This document shows positions 36,471-45,086 of a stretch of DNA of 64,000 nt, piece after piece. Source of the DNA: Flavivirga eckloniae (GTDB taxonomy: Bacteria > Bacteroidota > Bacteroidia > Flavobacteriales > Flavobacteriaceae); the NCBI RefSeq assembly GCF_002886045.1, contig NZ_CP025791.1:1937001-2001000 (forward strand). The letters run 5' to 3'. The notes below the pieces were generated by a model, which searched no databases, had not been told where the DNA came from, and saw only the letters and a list, made by a program, of their open reading frames with translations. Numbering within the stretch: the first letter of the stretch is position 1; every line of letters begins with the position of its first letter. Made by a program: the position numbers and the translations under genes.

Positions 36471-38750
36471 CTAGTTTAATAATTTTAAACAATAAGGCCC
36501 TGACCAAACAACGTCCTTATTATTTATAGTTAATTTATGGTTTTCTGTTTTTATATTATTTGTATTTGATACTACAAAAAGGCTCTTTTTTCCTTTTTCC
36601 GTTTCAATTTGTATGGCTGTGTAATTGGCATCATCGTACACAACTTCTATATTTTTAATTTGACTGTAGGCATTTATGGCAAATTCTGAAACTGGACTGT
36701 AATTGCCATGAGATTCTATAATAGAAACAAAAACAACATCTTTAGCGTTCTTTTTTCTAATAATAAATGTTGGCTCTCTTCTTAAATTGTATTCTGGGTC
36801 GTTTGCACCAATTCTTGCTAGGATTAATTCGTCACCATTTGACGTAACGGATGTAATAGAATAAAACTTATTATTCAACAACCAATTAAACTTAGCGTTT
36901 CCTTCTTTTGCGACTCCTAAGGCCTCTTTATACAAATGCTGATATCCATTATTCGCGCCCAATGGCACAGGTTCTTTTAAAGCCTGATATTCAAAATTGG
37001 TTTGCATTAATTGCCCCAAATAATAAAATGGAACATCGTATTGATTGGCAGTTTTGGACGTCACCTTCATAACATCCAAAATATATGGATTGTCATAATC
37101 CTGATCGTGAATTAAAGCCATTGTTCTGTGTAACCCAGTACCCGGATAAGCATTTAACTCTTTGGCACTTGCAACTTGAACGGTATCATTATCTGAGCTA
37201 AAAATATACTTCTCGGAATGGTGCTTGCTCCCAATTTCGTATTTACCTTTAAAATGGGAAGTTTCATTTTGGGTTACGGTATTATGCGCAATAGTTTGCT
37301 TAGCCCAGGTTTTGTTTTCCTTTAAATAATTTCCGCCTCCTTTTTGCTCTATATTAACAAAACGGGCTAGTCCATAATCTTGAATAACTTCATAACCATC
37401 TTCATACAACGAAAAGGACAGCTTATCGTAATGCCCGTGGCTTAAACCCTGCGCGGCGTATTTAAAAACCAATTCCAGATCACCTTGTCGCAATATCCCC
37501 ACAGCACCTTGGTCGCCATTTGGTCCATCTCTAAACTCAATTGATTTCTTTGCGAATGGCATCGCTTTTCCTTCCTTTATCCCCATAGCTACAGACAAAC
37601 CTGCATCATCCAACAGCACACGATCTTGCTTTTGGGCGATACTCAACAGTTCCGGATTATTACCTCCAAAATGATAAGCTATATCTACTGCTGTTACCAA
37701 CTCCCTAGAATAATAAGACATGCCTTTTTGACCATCATTTAATGGGAAAAACTCCCCATCTTTATCAGATAAGTTTATCAAGGCATCTACCGCCTTAAGC
37801 AAAACACCTTCTTTATACTCAAAAATCTTTAATTCGGGCTTTACATTGTTAAGCGCTTCTGCAAATATTAAAAAGGGATACATAGCGTAACGTTGATAAT
37901 ACGGCCCTTCGGTATAGTAGCCATCTGGCGAAAAAGGTTCTTCTACATTTGCCAGAAAACCAACTTTTTGTCCTTCTACTTTTATAAAGCCGCCATCATT
38001 ATCTTTCATCCCTTCGGTTAAATTATCCGTTTTCAATCCATATAATGCTTTCTGTAATAATTCGTCATTATCCATAACCAATGCAATCATACCAACGGCA
38101 ACATTTCCCCAAGTACTATGATTATGCACCCGATTAAAGAATTGCGGATTGCCTTCTGATATAAAATTGGCAAATGGTATAAACAAATCATTTTCTAAAG
38201 TAGCTCTCTCTTCTTCTTTAAGCCAATTGTAAATACAATCGTAAGCCTGACTTGTGTACACCAACCAGTTAGAATCGTTTAAGCATTGCCAAAAGAGCTT
38301 ACCTCTAGCATAAGAACGTGTTTGAGGATGCACTGGCAATGTTGGGTATAATTTGGCGTAAGCCATGAGCATATCCCGTACATAAACAGCATATTTTTCG
38401 TCTTCTAAAATCTGAAACAATACACCTGCTTTCTGTAATACCAAAAAGTTCTTTTTATGTTTTTCGTGTGTGTAGCCGCCAGATAAATCTTTTGGTATGG
38501 GAACATCGATCCCAGTTGTTATCTCGGCATCTATTTCTGCCTTTACGGCTGCTAATGATTTATCGAAAATTGGAAGCTTCCCTAATTGTAATCGAATAGC
38601 CTTTACACCTTTTTTGGTAAGTATTAAACTTGGGTGCTCTTGTCCATTTTGTAACGCCTCCTCTGCTTGAACATTATTAGCCTGTTCTTTACATGAACTT
38701 ACCAAAACCACTAATGCAATTATTAAAACTCTAAATATATTTTTTTTCAA
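36471..38750 (-). CDS. PL17 exo-oligoalginate lyase lipoprotein
   Basis: PL17 enzymes release unsaturated monomers from alginate oligomers. The 759 residues comprise a lipoprotein signal (VVLVSSCKEQ, Cys20), an (alpha/alpha) toroid (about 40-390) and a heparinase II/III-type beta-sandwich. Active-site regions fit PL17: RVHNHSTWGNVAVGM with Asn210-His211, the tyrosine-rich DGYYTEGPYYQRYAMYPF, and GLSHGHYDKLSFSLY with its metal or catalytic His. It is the first gene after promoter E and is followed by kdgF, so product and next enzyme are coupled. It probably sits in the periplasm. Confidence 0.94.
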   Translation of the reverse strand: MKKNIFRVLIIALVVLVSSCKEQANNVQAEEALQNGQEHPSLILTKKGVKAIRLQLGKLPIFDKSLAAVKAEIDAEITTGIDVPIPKDLSGGYTHEKHKKNFLVLQKAGVLFQILEDEKYAVYVRDMLMAYAKLYPTLPVHPQTRSYARGKLFWQCLNDSNWLVYTSQAYDCIYNWLKEEERATLENDLFIPFANFISEGNPQFFNRVHNHSTWGNVAVGMIALVMDNDELLQKALYGLKTDNLTEGMKDNDGGFIKVEGQKVGFLANVEEPFSPDGYYTEGPYYQRYAMYPFLIFAEALNNVKPELKIFEYKEGVLLKAVDALINLSDKDGEFFPLNDGQKGMSYYSRELVTAVDIAYHFGGNNPELLSIAQKQDRVLLDDAGLSVAMGIKEGKAMPFAKKSIEFRDGPNGDQGAVGILRQGDLELVFKYAAQGLSHGHYDKLSFSLYEDGYEVIQDYGLARFVNIEQKGGGNYLKENKTWAKQTIAHNTVTQNETSHFKGKYEIGSKHHSEKYIFSSDNDTVQVASAKELNAYPGTGLHRTMALIHDQDYDNPYILDVMKVTSKTANQYDVPFYYLGQLMQTNFEYQALKEPVPLGANNGYQHLYKEALGVAKEGNAKFNWLLNNKFYSITSVTSNGDELILARIGANDPEYNLRREPTFIIRKKNAKDVVFVSIIESHGNYSPVSEFAINAYSQIKNIEVVYDDANYTAIQIETEKGKKSLFVVSNTNNIKTENHKLTINNKDVVWSGPYCLKLLN

Positions 38751-38928
38751 CTCTCTTATTTTTTAGTAATGACTTCCAAATCTAAATGAACGATATTCTT
38801 ATTATTTAGGGTGACTTTTCAAATCGTATATGTAAAGCTTGATTGTTTTTATTCTTAAAGGATATAAGAACCGTAAAAAAGAAAGAAAATCCTAACAAAA
38901 TATCGTATTTCATTTGGTATCAATTAAA
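38751..38928. other. leader between promoter E and the PL17 gene
   Basis: The gap between the PL17 start and the upstream heparinase-fold gene is 304 bp and contains no open frame of note. Promoter E occupies 38929-38981. About 180 bp of untranslated leader follow it, in which I see no stable hairpin. Confidence 0.5.
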
Positions 38929-38981
38929 TTGGTTTACCAGTTTGGTTTACCAAATATAAATTTAATTCATCACTAAACAAA
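38929..38981 (-). promoter_or_regulatory. promoter E: double 13-bp operator on PL17-kdgF
   Basis: The repeats are TTGGTTTACCAGT (38929) and TTGGTTTACCAAA (38942), with the -7 box TATATTTG (38951-38958) and TTTG of -33 (38978-38981) spaced by 19 bp. A weak third half, GGTATCAA (38916), lies just beyond. Confidence 0.85.
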
Positions 38982-39054
38982 AATTCTGAAGACTTTTAAC
39001 ACTAAAAATATGTTATTTAACCTATAAAGGCTTAATAGTTATTTTAAATTTCCA

Positions 39055-41298
39055 TTAATCTTTTATTATAAAATCTACCTGATTTCCCGGTAGGAGCTTT
39101 ATGCTCCCTGCTTTGGTAACACCTTTTATAGAAATTAGCAATTCTTTTTCGCTTAAAGACTGAACGACCAATTTATTGCTATTCTGTTTTATAAATACAT
39201 CTGATAATTCGGAAAACTCCATTTGCACCTTATTTAAGCGCAATTGTTTTGCTGAAAAAAATAGAGACATTTCTTCTTTTGTTAAAGAAATAACCTGTTC
39301 TCCTTCTGCCTTCCATTTAGATTGGTTTAGCTTCCAGTTCTTAAAGTTTGGTGTTGTTTGTGTTTCGTTAATTCTATTGGCATAGCCTTTATACGGAAAA
39401 AGAACCGTGATGAAACTGTAATTGGTTCGGTCTTTTTTTGATACTACAGACCACCCCTTCCCGCGTTGTCCGGAGTTAAAAACAGTATCGGCTTCTACTA
39501 ATTGGTAAATATCCAATCCTTCTGCTTTTTCGAATGTTGCCCTTATTAAATCTGGAGATGCTTCTAGACTGTAATGCCCCTGCCAAATCTGTTTATAGGT
39601 ATGCGGCTTGTTTGATTTGAAGTTGTCCTTCACTATCCAAAAATCATCTTTTATGTATATAGCTTGCCTATTATATTGCACACCCACATTTTCAAAGCCA
39701 TTGTGACTACCAACAAACAGATCCAAATTTTTATTCGTTTTCCAGGCTATTGTTTTTGGTTGTGGCAATACCTTAAATTTCCCAAAGCCACTACCTCCTT
39801 TATTAGACGTGTATTGTTTTCCTTGTAGCTCATCATCGACCAATGCTACATTTTTCACCATAGAGTTTTTAAATAGCTCCAGATCTTTTAACGAATACCG
39901 CACTTGGTAATTAGGAAGTATAACCCGACCATTAGCCATAGCCTGAACACCAAGCATGTCACCATGTTGGTGATCAGGTTTATGTGCATCTAATCCAGCA
40001 GAAATTACCATCATATTATCTTTAGCTCCCCAACCTTGCCGCATAACATAATAACCTGTGGTTGGAAATTCTAAAGACCCATAATCTGGTTGTTGTTTTT
40101 TAATCGCTTTTAACGATTTTAATTGTGCATCACTTAAATACCAATACATTTTTGCTTCAACACGATCTTCAGCAAAATAGCCCATGGTGGGGTCTTTAAA
40201 GAGCAAATAACCTAATGTTAAAGCACCAGAGATGTCATTTTTATCTGCCCAGGGATTGTCTGTATCATCAGAAAAAACCGGAGCCGATTTATCGGGGTAC
40301 GCAATCTTTGTTAATGTTGTAAATAAGGATCTTAGCCTATTTTCCCAAACGGTATTGACTTCTAATTTGCTTGTTTTTGCTAATTGGTACACATAAAAAT
40401 AGTTACCTATGTCGCTTATATGATAATGTACGGTACGTTCAAATTGAAATCCATCATCGTTAATTTCTTTTACCAAATGTTCTTCTAGCAAATGCATGGC
40501 ATGTTTGTACCACTGCTCGGTGCCTTTAAAATCTCTTAACAATATAGAAAGCATGGCTAAAGCCGACAATCCTCTTGTTTGATGGTTGCCTGCACGAAAT
40601 TTTTGGTTACGCTCATATAAATGTGCACCGTGTTGTAGCAAGGTGGCTATAGTCATCAACTGGTCTTTGTTCGAATAGGCTGCTTCACCTAAAAACATAT
40701 TGTGAATCTGTAACCAATTTAAAATACGATATCCGGAACGGAACGCCTCGTAGACGCCATTACCGTCTTCTATTTTTTCATATTTGTTTTGGCTTAAAGC
40801 TGTATTTAGAGATTTTAACTGGTCTTTAAAATAGTTTAAATGCTTGGCGTTTTTGTTCTGGTAATTATAATAAAACGCAATATCGACCATTTTGTGCTGC
40901 CTTGCCAAATGTCTTAACGCATAGGCATTAACTGGCGTACCGTTTAAATAATTAAATGGCAGCTTCCATGTGGTTTCTCCTGAAAATTTAGACAAATGAT
41001 CTAACGCTCTTTCTGTATGCGAATTTTCAATGCCTTTATAGATTGAGGTATAGTTTTTAAAACGTTCATCAAAATGCTTCCAATCGTAGAAGTAACGTTT
41101 TGAAAAAGCGTCTCTTAAATAATGTGCTAAATCTGCTTCTGAAACAGAAGCGTCATCACTTATTATCTCTTTAACCTCGTCTTTTAAAAAGTTGCCAAGA
41201 TTACCGGTTGAAATAATTTCTTTTGAAGGAATGTCTTGTGCGCATAGACATACACTCCAAAAAAAAACTAAAACCGGTAATCTTTTAATGGCTTCCAT
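39055..41298 (-). CDS. heparinase II/III-fold lyase, probable second oligoalginate lyase
   Basis: The 747-residue secreted protein has a signal peptide ending in CLCAQ, an alpha-helical toroid (about 40-390; NHQTRGLSALAMLSILL, FERTVHYHISDIGNYFY) and a heparinase II/III C-terminal sandwich (DAHKPDHQHGDMLGVQAMANGR). The conserved Asn-His, Tyr/His and His-x-His-Gly positions suggest an active polysaccharide lyase. It is not close to the PL17 gene next to it. It could belong to PL12, PL39 or an unlabelled alginate group. The gene follows PL6 by 11 bp in the operon of promoter F, so an alginate-related substrate is likely. Confidence 0.8.
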   Translation of the reverse strand: MEAIKRLPVLVFFWSVCLCAQDIPSKEIISTGNLGNFLKDEVKEIISDDASVSEADLAHYLRDAFSKRYFYDWKHFDERFKNYTSIYKGIENSHTERALDHLSKFSGETTWKLPFNYLNGTPVNAYALRHLARQHKMVDIAFYYNYQNKNAKHLNYFKDQLKSLNTALSQNKYEKIEDGNGVYEAFRSGYRILNWLQIHNMFLGEAAYSNKDQLMTIATLLQHGAHLYERNQKFRAGNHQTRGLSALAMLSILLRDFKGTEQWYKHAMHLLEEHLVKEINDDGFQFERTVHYHISDIGNYFYVYQLAKTSKLEVNTVWENRLRSLFTTLTKIAYPDKSAPVFSDDTDNPWADKNDISGALTLGYLLFKDPTMGYFAEDRVEAKMYWYLSDAQLKSLKAIKKQQPDYGSLEFPTTGYYVMRQGWGAKDNMMVISAGLDAHKPDHQHGDMLGVQAMANGRVILPNYQVRYSLKDLELFKNSMVKNVALVDDELQGKQYTSNKGGSGFGKFKVLPQPKTIAWKTNKNLDLFVGSHNGFENVGVQYNRQAIYIKDDFWIVKDNFKSNKPHTYKQIWQGHYSLEASPDLIRATFEKAEGLDIYQLVEADTVFNSGQRGKGWSVVSKKDRTNYSFITVLFPYKGYANRINETQTTPNFKNWKLNQSKWKAEGEQVISLTKEEMSLFFSAKQLRLNKVQMEFSELSDVFIKQNSNKLVVQSLSEKELLISIKGVTKAGSIKLLPGNQVDFIIKD

Positions 41299-41309
41299 GT
41301 TTATCTATA

Positions 41310-43655
41310 TTAATACATGAGTTTTAACTTTAAATTTTGTACTACTTCTATCTTACCAGAGTTTACTAAAGTATTGTCTACAGGTTTTTGTCCTTTTTCT
41401 CCCCATAAAACAGCTATTAACTTTACTGGATTGTTTTTAAACGTATTATTAGAGAAGTTTACATTTACAATTCCTCGATTATTTATTAAAATATGGTCTT
41501 GGTCTGTTTTACCACAATTTGTAAACGTATTATGCTGAAGCACTAAATTTCCTCCTATGGTAGACTCATCGTAACCACCACGGTAATAATTTAAAACATT
41601 GTTTCCTACATTATTAAATTCCGAATTGGTTATATAAACAAACTCTGCGTTATAATCGCCCTTATCGTTGGTTTCTTTATTTAATTGAATACCGTTTATA
41701 CAATCTTTGATTATAGAATTAGAAACCGAAACAGTATCGGCAAAAGATCCTTTAGAAACTCGTAATACATTTTTAAAATTGCTTATTTCGGAATTCTCTA
41801 TCCATAAATTATAAGCCTTGGTCATATTTTTATCTAACGTTGCAAAAGCATCCTGGCTTTTATTACCGTTTAGAATAACATCTTCTATAACCAAATTAGC
41901 ACTTGGATTCATTTCGAATGCCGGACTACTTGACGAAAACTCTAATGTCGCCTTATTCGTTTTATCTTGAGATGTAATTGTAATTCTTTTATCGATCACC
42001 ATCGAGGAAGCTATGGCATAAGTTCCAGATTGCAATGCTAAAATATCTCCCGAGTTTGCACTTTTAAGCGCTTCTGTTAATGCCTTAACGCCTGCTACTT
42101 TAATTGTTTTAGCTTCGTATTTTGGTTTTTCGGCAGAAAACCAATCTGTTCCGTACAAGCTTTTATCTATTAATAAAGGGTTCTTTTTTAGTGGTAATGT
42201 AATTGCTCCTATACTGTTATTAGATGCTCTTTTATTTCCAAAAAGGTCTGTTGTAATCGTTTCAAAATCAAAACCGGCAAATACATCTTCATGATTTTTA
42301 GCCGGCACATAGAGTAGATCCGACACGTTATTAACTTCAAATGTTTTAGTCATTAACCCATCTGGTTTCACATCGCCATTATTCTCACTGTTAGTCATGT
42401 TATTTTTAAATAAAACGCCATCAACCCTATCGTAGTTCTTAATTGGATATGCATCGCCTTCGCTGCTAAATATTAAATTATTGGCAACTGTTGTTCGTAT
42501 GGGTTGTGCAGAACGTATTTCGGAAGCTGGTAGCACATCCTTTTGACTAACGTTAGACCCTACACCAAAATGAAAAGGTGTTTTACAATCTATATAGGTA
42601 TTATGCGCTATCACAGCATCTGTTACCTGGTTGTATCTGTTTTGTGGCGATTTTGGTATACCATTCATTACCGCCAAAGGCGCTCTAAATATGGAACCTT
42701 TTAACTTATAGAAATAGTTATTTGTAATCCAATGTCCGGTATTAATAACGCGTATTCCTCCTATAAACTCCGAATTGTCGTTACCTATAAATACGTTTCC
42801 ATCTATGGTTGCATAATTTCCGTGTCTTAGCACCAAGGAACCTTCACTTTCGAAAAACACATTATTTCTAAACTCATTGTAGTTGGATTTACTTGAAATA
42901 ATCTCTACTTCACCATTACAGCGTTCAAAAAAATTGTTAGCTACATGGGTGTGCGATGGCGTCATAGAAGTTCCGCTATCTCCAATTTGCATCGTCTCTC
43001 CATGCGGCCCTCCTTTACGAGGCCTGGGACCAAAATGATTATTTACTATTTGATGATAATTTTTAATATGCTCGTTTCCTTTAAGCATTACCATTACGGT
43101 AGGTCCAAAATTAGATTTCCCTGCAATGTAACAGTTACTTAATTCGTTATGTCTTCCCCAAAATTCTACCCAATGATCTGTTCTATCTCGATCGGGTTGT
43201 GTAAAGTCCTCAATAACACAATGTGTTATTTTACAATGATTCGCAAAGGTTTTCTTATCAATTCTAAAATCAATAACCGTGTTTCTTGGTGTGTACCCAT
43301 TTCTAAAATATAAATTGCGAACTTCAAGATAGTCGCCACCCAATCTTAAATACGACTCACCTTCTATAAAAACCTTTCCAGGAGTTTGTGCTCTTAAAAC
43401 GATAGGCTTCTGCTTTGTTCCTTTTCCTTTAAATTCAATCTTCGCATCTTTCCAAATACCATCTGCCAGTACAATTTCGTCACCTGCTTTACAATTTTCA
43501 ATGGCTTGATTTAATTCATCAATGTTAGATACATCAATTGTTTTTGTTTGTTCTACTGACGTATTACAAGATGTTATAAACAAACATAACATCGAAAAAG
43601 CCAATATACTTTTAAGGTTTTTGTAGGGTGTTAAAATTTTAAAAATAGTATTCAT
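41310..43655 (-). CDS. PL6 alginate lyase lipoprotein, two beta-helix domains
   Basis: I place the start at the ATG at 43653-43655, giving MNTIFKILTPYKNLK and a clean lipobox (LFITSC, Cys30). A longer frame begins with TTG. The 781-residue protein has an N-terminal PL6 beta-helix with Lys236 (EIISSKSNYN) and Arg257 (LVLRHG), again 21 residues apart. A second beta-helix (about 520-780; TEALKSANSGDILALQSGTY, NSEISNFKNVLRV) follows, as in two-domain PL6 lyases such as AlyGC. It stands in an operon with a TIM-barrel protein and the heparinase-fold lyase, and is attached to the periplasmic or surface membrane. Confidence 0.93.
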   Translation of the reverse strand: MNTIFKILTPYKNLKSILAFSMLCLFITSCNTSVEQTKTIDVSNIDELNQAIENCKAGDEIVLADGIWKDAKIEFKGKGTKQKPIVLRAQTPGKVFIEGESYLRLGGDYLEVRNLYFRNGYTPRNTVIDFRIDKKTFANHCKITHCVIEDFTQPDRDRTDHWVEFWGRHNELSNCYIAGKSNFGPTVMVMLKGNEHIKNYHQIVNNHFGPRPRKGGPHGETMQIGDSGTSMTPSHTHVANNFFERCNGEVEIISSKSNYNEFRNNVFFESEGSLVLRHGNYATIDGNVFIGNDNSEFIGGIRVINTGHWITNNYFYKLKGSIFRAPLAVMNGIPKSPQNRYNQVTDAVIAHNTYIDCKTPFHFGVGSNVSQKDVLPASEIRSAQPIRTTVANNLIFSSEGDAYPIKNYDRVDGVLFKNNMTNSENNGDVKPDGLMTKTFEVNNVSDLLYVPAKNHEDVFAGFDFETITTDLFGNKRASNNSIGAITLPLKKNPLLIDKSLYGTDWFSAEKPKYEAKTIKVAGVKALTEALKSANSGDILALQSGTYAIASSMVIDKRITITSQDKTNKATLEFSSSSPAFEMNPSANLVIEDVILNGNKSQDAFATLDKNMTKAYNLWIENSEISNFKNVLRVSKGSFADTVSVSNSIIKDCINGIQLNKETNDKGDYNAEFVYITNSEFNNVGNNVLNYYRGGYDESTIGGNLVLQHNTFTNCGKTDQDHILINNRGIVNVNFSNNTFKNNPVKLIAVLWGEKGQKPVDNTLVNSGKIEVVQNLKLKLMY

Positions 43656-43714
43656 ATAATAGTGTTTTTCTTTATAATTAAGTTGTCTTATTTTCAATAA
43701 CGAACAGATCTAAA

Positions 43715-44659
43715 TCAGGCTGCCTTCCATAATTTCTGTATGGAATTTAAATCTTTTTTCATGGCATCAAACACCACTTTTTTATCAACAGCGATATTGG
43801 TTTTCCCATGTTCTGCTCCTCCTAAAGGATATTCTAAATGAAGTGATACTGGCGGTTTTAACCTATATTGTTTCAATAGTTTAAAATAAGCATCAAAATT
43901 TACCATACCTTCACCTATTGGGGTATTTACAATTTTCCATTTACCATTGGTTTTAGTCCATTTAAAGTCTTTTAACACAATGGTTTTAATGTGTGGTTGC
44001 AAAAGTTTTAATCCGTTTTTCCATGAATATCCGCCTTCCACTACCGCATGGCGTATATCGTACTGCACACCAAAATAATCTGGATTAACCGCATCTAATA
44101 TCTCTTTTACCTCCCAAAACGAAGACCCAACACCTGTTCCTGCATGATTTTGATAACAGCCAATTATTCCCAGCTTTTTATTTAAATCGCCCAATGCTTT
44201 TATTTCTTGCTGACACTTCTTTAAAGTATCAAGCATTGAGGCTTCCTTTGTAAACTTATACCAATTCGCTCTATAATACTTCACCGCCAACTTTGATGCA
44301 GCTTCCAATACATCTACATCCAATCGATTATTAACGCTCTTAATATTGGTAGTAATCATATGGCAGCTAGATCCGCCTTCTGTAATTTCTGCAATAGCCT
44401 TAGGTAAATCTTTACCAACACGTTCTGGCAACACATGCCCTTTTGGTCTTACTGTTAAATCGACACCAGAAAACCCCATAGTCGCTGCCATTTCTCCGGT
44501 CTCTCTATAATCCAAAAATTGTAAATGCTTAGAAAATATACTTACATCAAGTTTTTCATCCATATCCACCAGATCCAAGGGAAGGCGAAAACCTAAAAAA
44601 GGAATGACGCCAGCAGCAATAGCCGCTTGCCTTATAAAGTCTCTTCTGGTTTTATTCAT
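43715..44659 (-). CDS. Tat-exported sugar isomerase/epimerase-like TIM-barrel protein
   Basis: The 314-residue protein has a twin-arginine signal (MNKTRRDFIRQAAIAAGVIP) and a xylose-isomerase-like TIM barrel (AP_endonuc_2 family). Metal-ligand-like positions are present in GIIGCYQNHAG, FGVQYDIRHA, TIVLKDFKW and VSLHLEYPLGG. It is first in the operon of promoter F, before PL6 and the heparinase-fold lyase. Relatives include epimerases, isomerases and 3-keto-sugar hydrolases. Folding before Tat export fits a cofactor or metal enzyme that works on sugars in the periplasm. The exact reaction in alginate use is unknown. Confidence 0.8.
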   Translation of the reverse strand: MNKTRRDFIRQAAIAAGVIPFLGFRLPLDLVDMDEKLDVSIFSKHLQFLDYRETGEMAATMGFSGVDLTVRPKGHVLPERVGKDLPKAIAEITEGGSSCHMITTNIKSVNNRLDVDVLEAASKLAVKYYRANWYKFTKEASMLDTLKKCQQEIKALGDLNKKLGIIGCYQNHAGTGVGSSFWEVKEILDAVNPDYFGVQYDIRHAVVEGGYSWKNGLKLLQPHIKTIVLKDFKWTKTNGKWKIVNTPIGEGMVNFDAYFKLLKQYRLKPPVSLHLEYPLGGAEHGKTNIAVDKKVVFDAMKKDLNSIQKLWKAA

Positions 44660-44671
44660 GAATAACTCAAA

Positions 44672-44724
44672 TTGGTTTACCAGTTTGGTTTACCAAATAT
44701 ATACATATTTTGATATCAATCAAA
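44672..44724 (-). promoter_or_regulatory. promoter F: double 13-bp operator
   Basis: The repeats are TTGGTTTACCAGT (44672) and TTGGTTTACCAAA (44685), the same pair as at promoter E. The -7 box TATATTTG is at 44694-44701 and TTTG of -33 at 44721-44724, 19 bp apart. It lies only 13 bp before the start codon of the TIM-barrel gene, so the operator is within a very short leader. Confidence 0.86.
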
Positions 44725-45086
44725 TAATTTTAACACAAAACATAAATTTTGGAATCAAAAATGTTAAATACTAGGAACTACTTGGTTCATATTGCCTTTT
44801 TATACTTGTTTAAATAGCTCGTATCTATCACTAGATATAAACTCAAAACACTCTTTCTGGTATTTCTGCACCAATGTTCAACTTAAAAAGATAAGATAAA
44901 GAGAGGGAATTTTTAAATAAAAACGTTCCATTATTGCAGTTTATTTAAAATTGACCAATACTAGTAATGTAATCTGTATCTAAACCCCATAGCCTAGTAT
45001 TGGGGTAATAACACTTAGTTCATTAATAAATGAGCATTTTGTTTTGTCTAAAATTAATTATTGTACAATTAAACCCTAATAACAAA
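44725..45086. other. divergent intergenic stretch
   Basis: These 362 bp separate promoter F from the rightward T9SS protein gene. No operator-type repeat, hairpin or open frame of note was seen on the rightward side, so the next gene is probably outside the alginate regulon. Confidence 0.5.
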
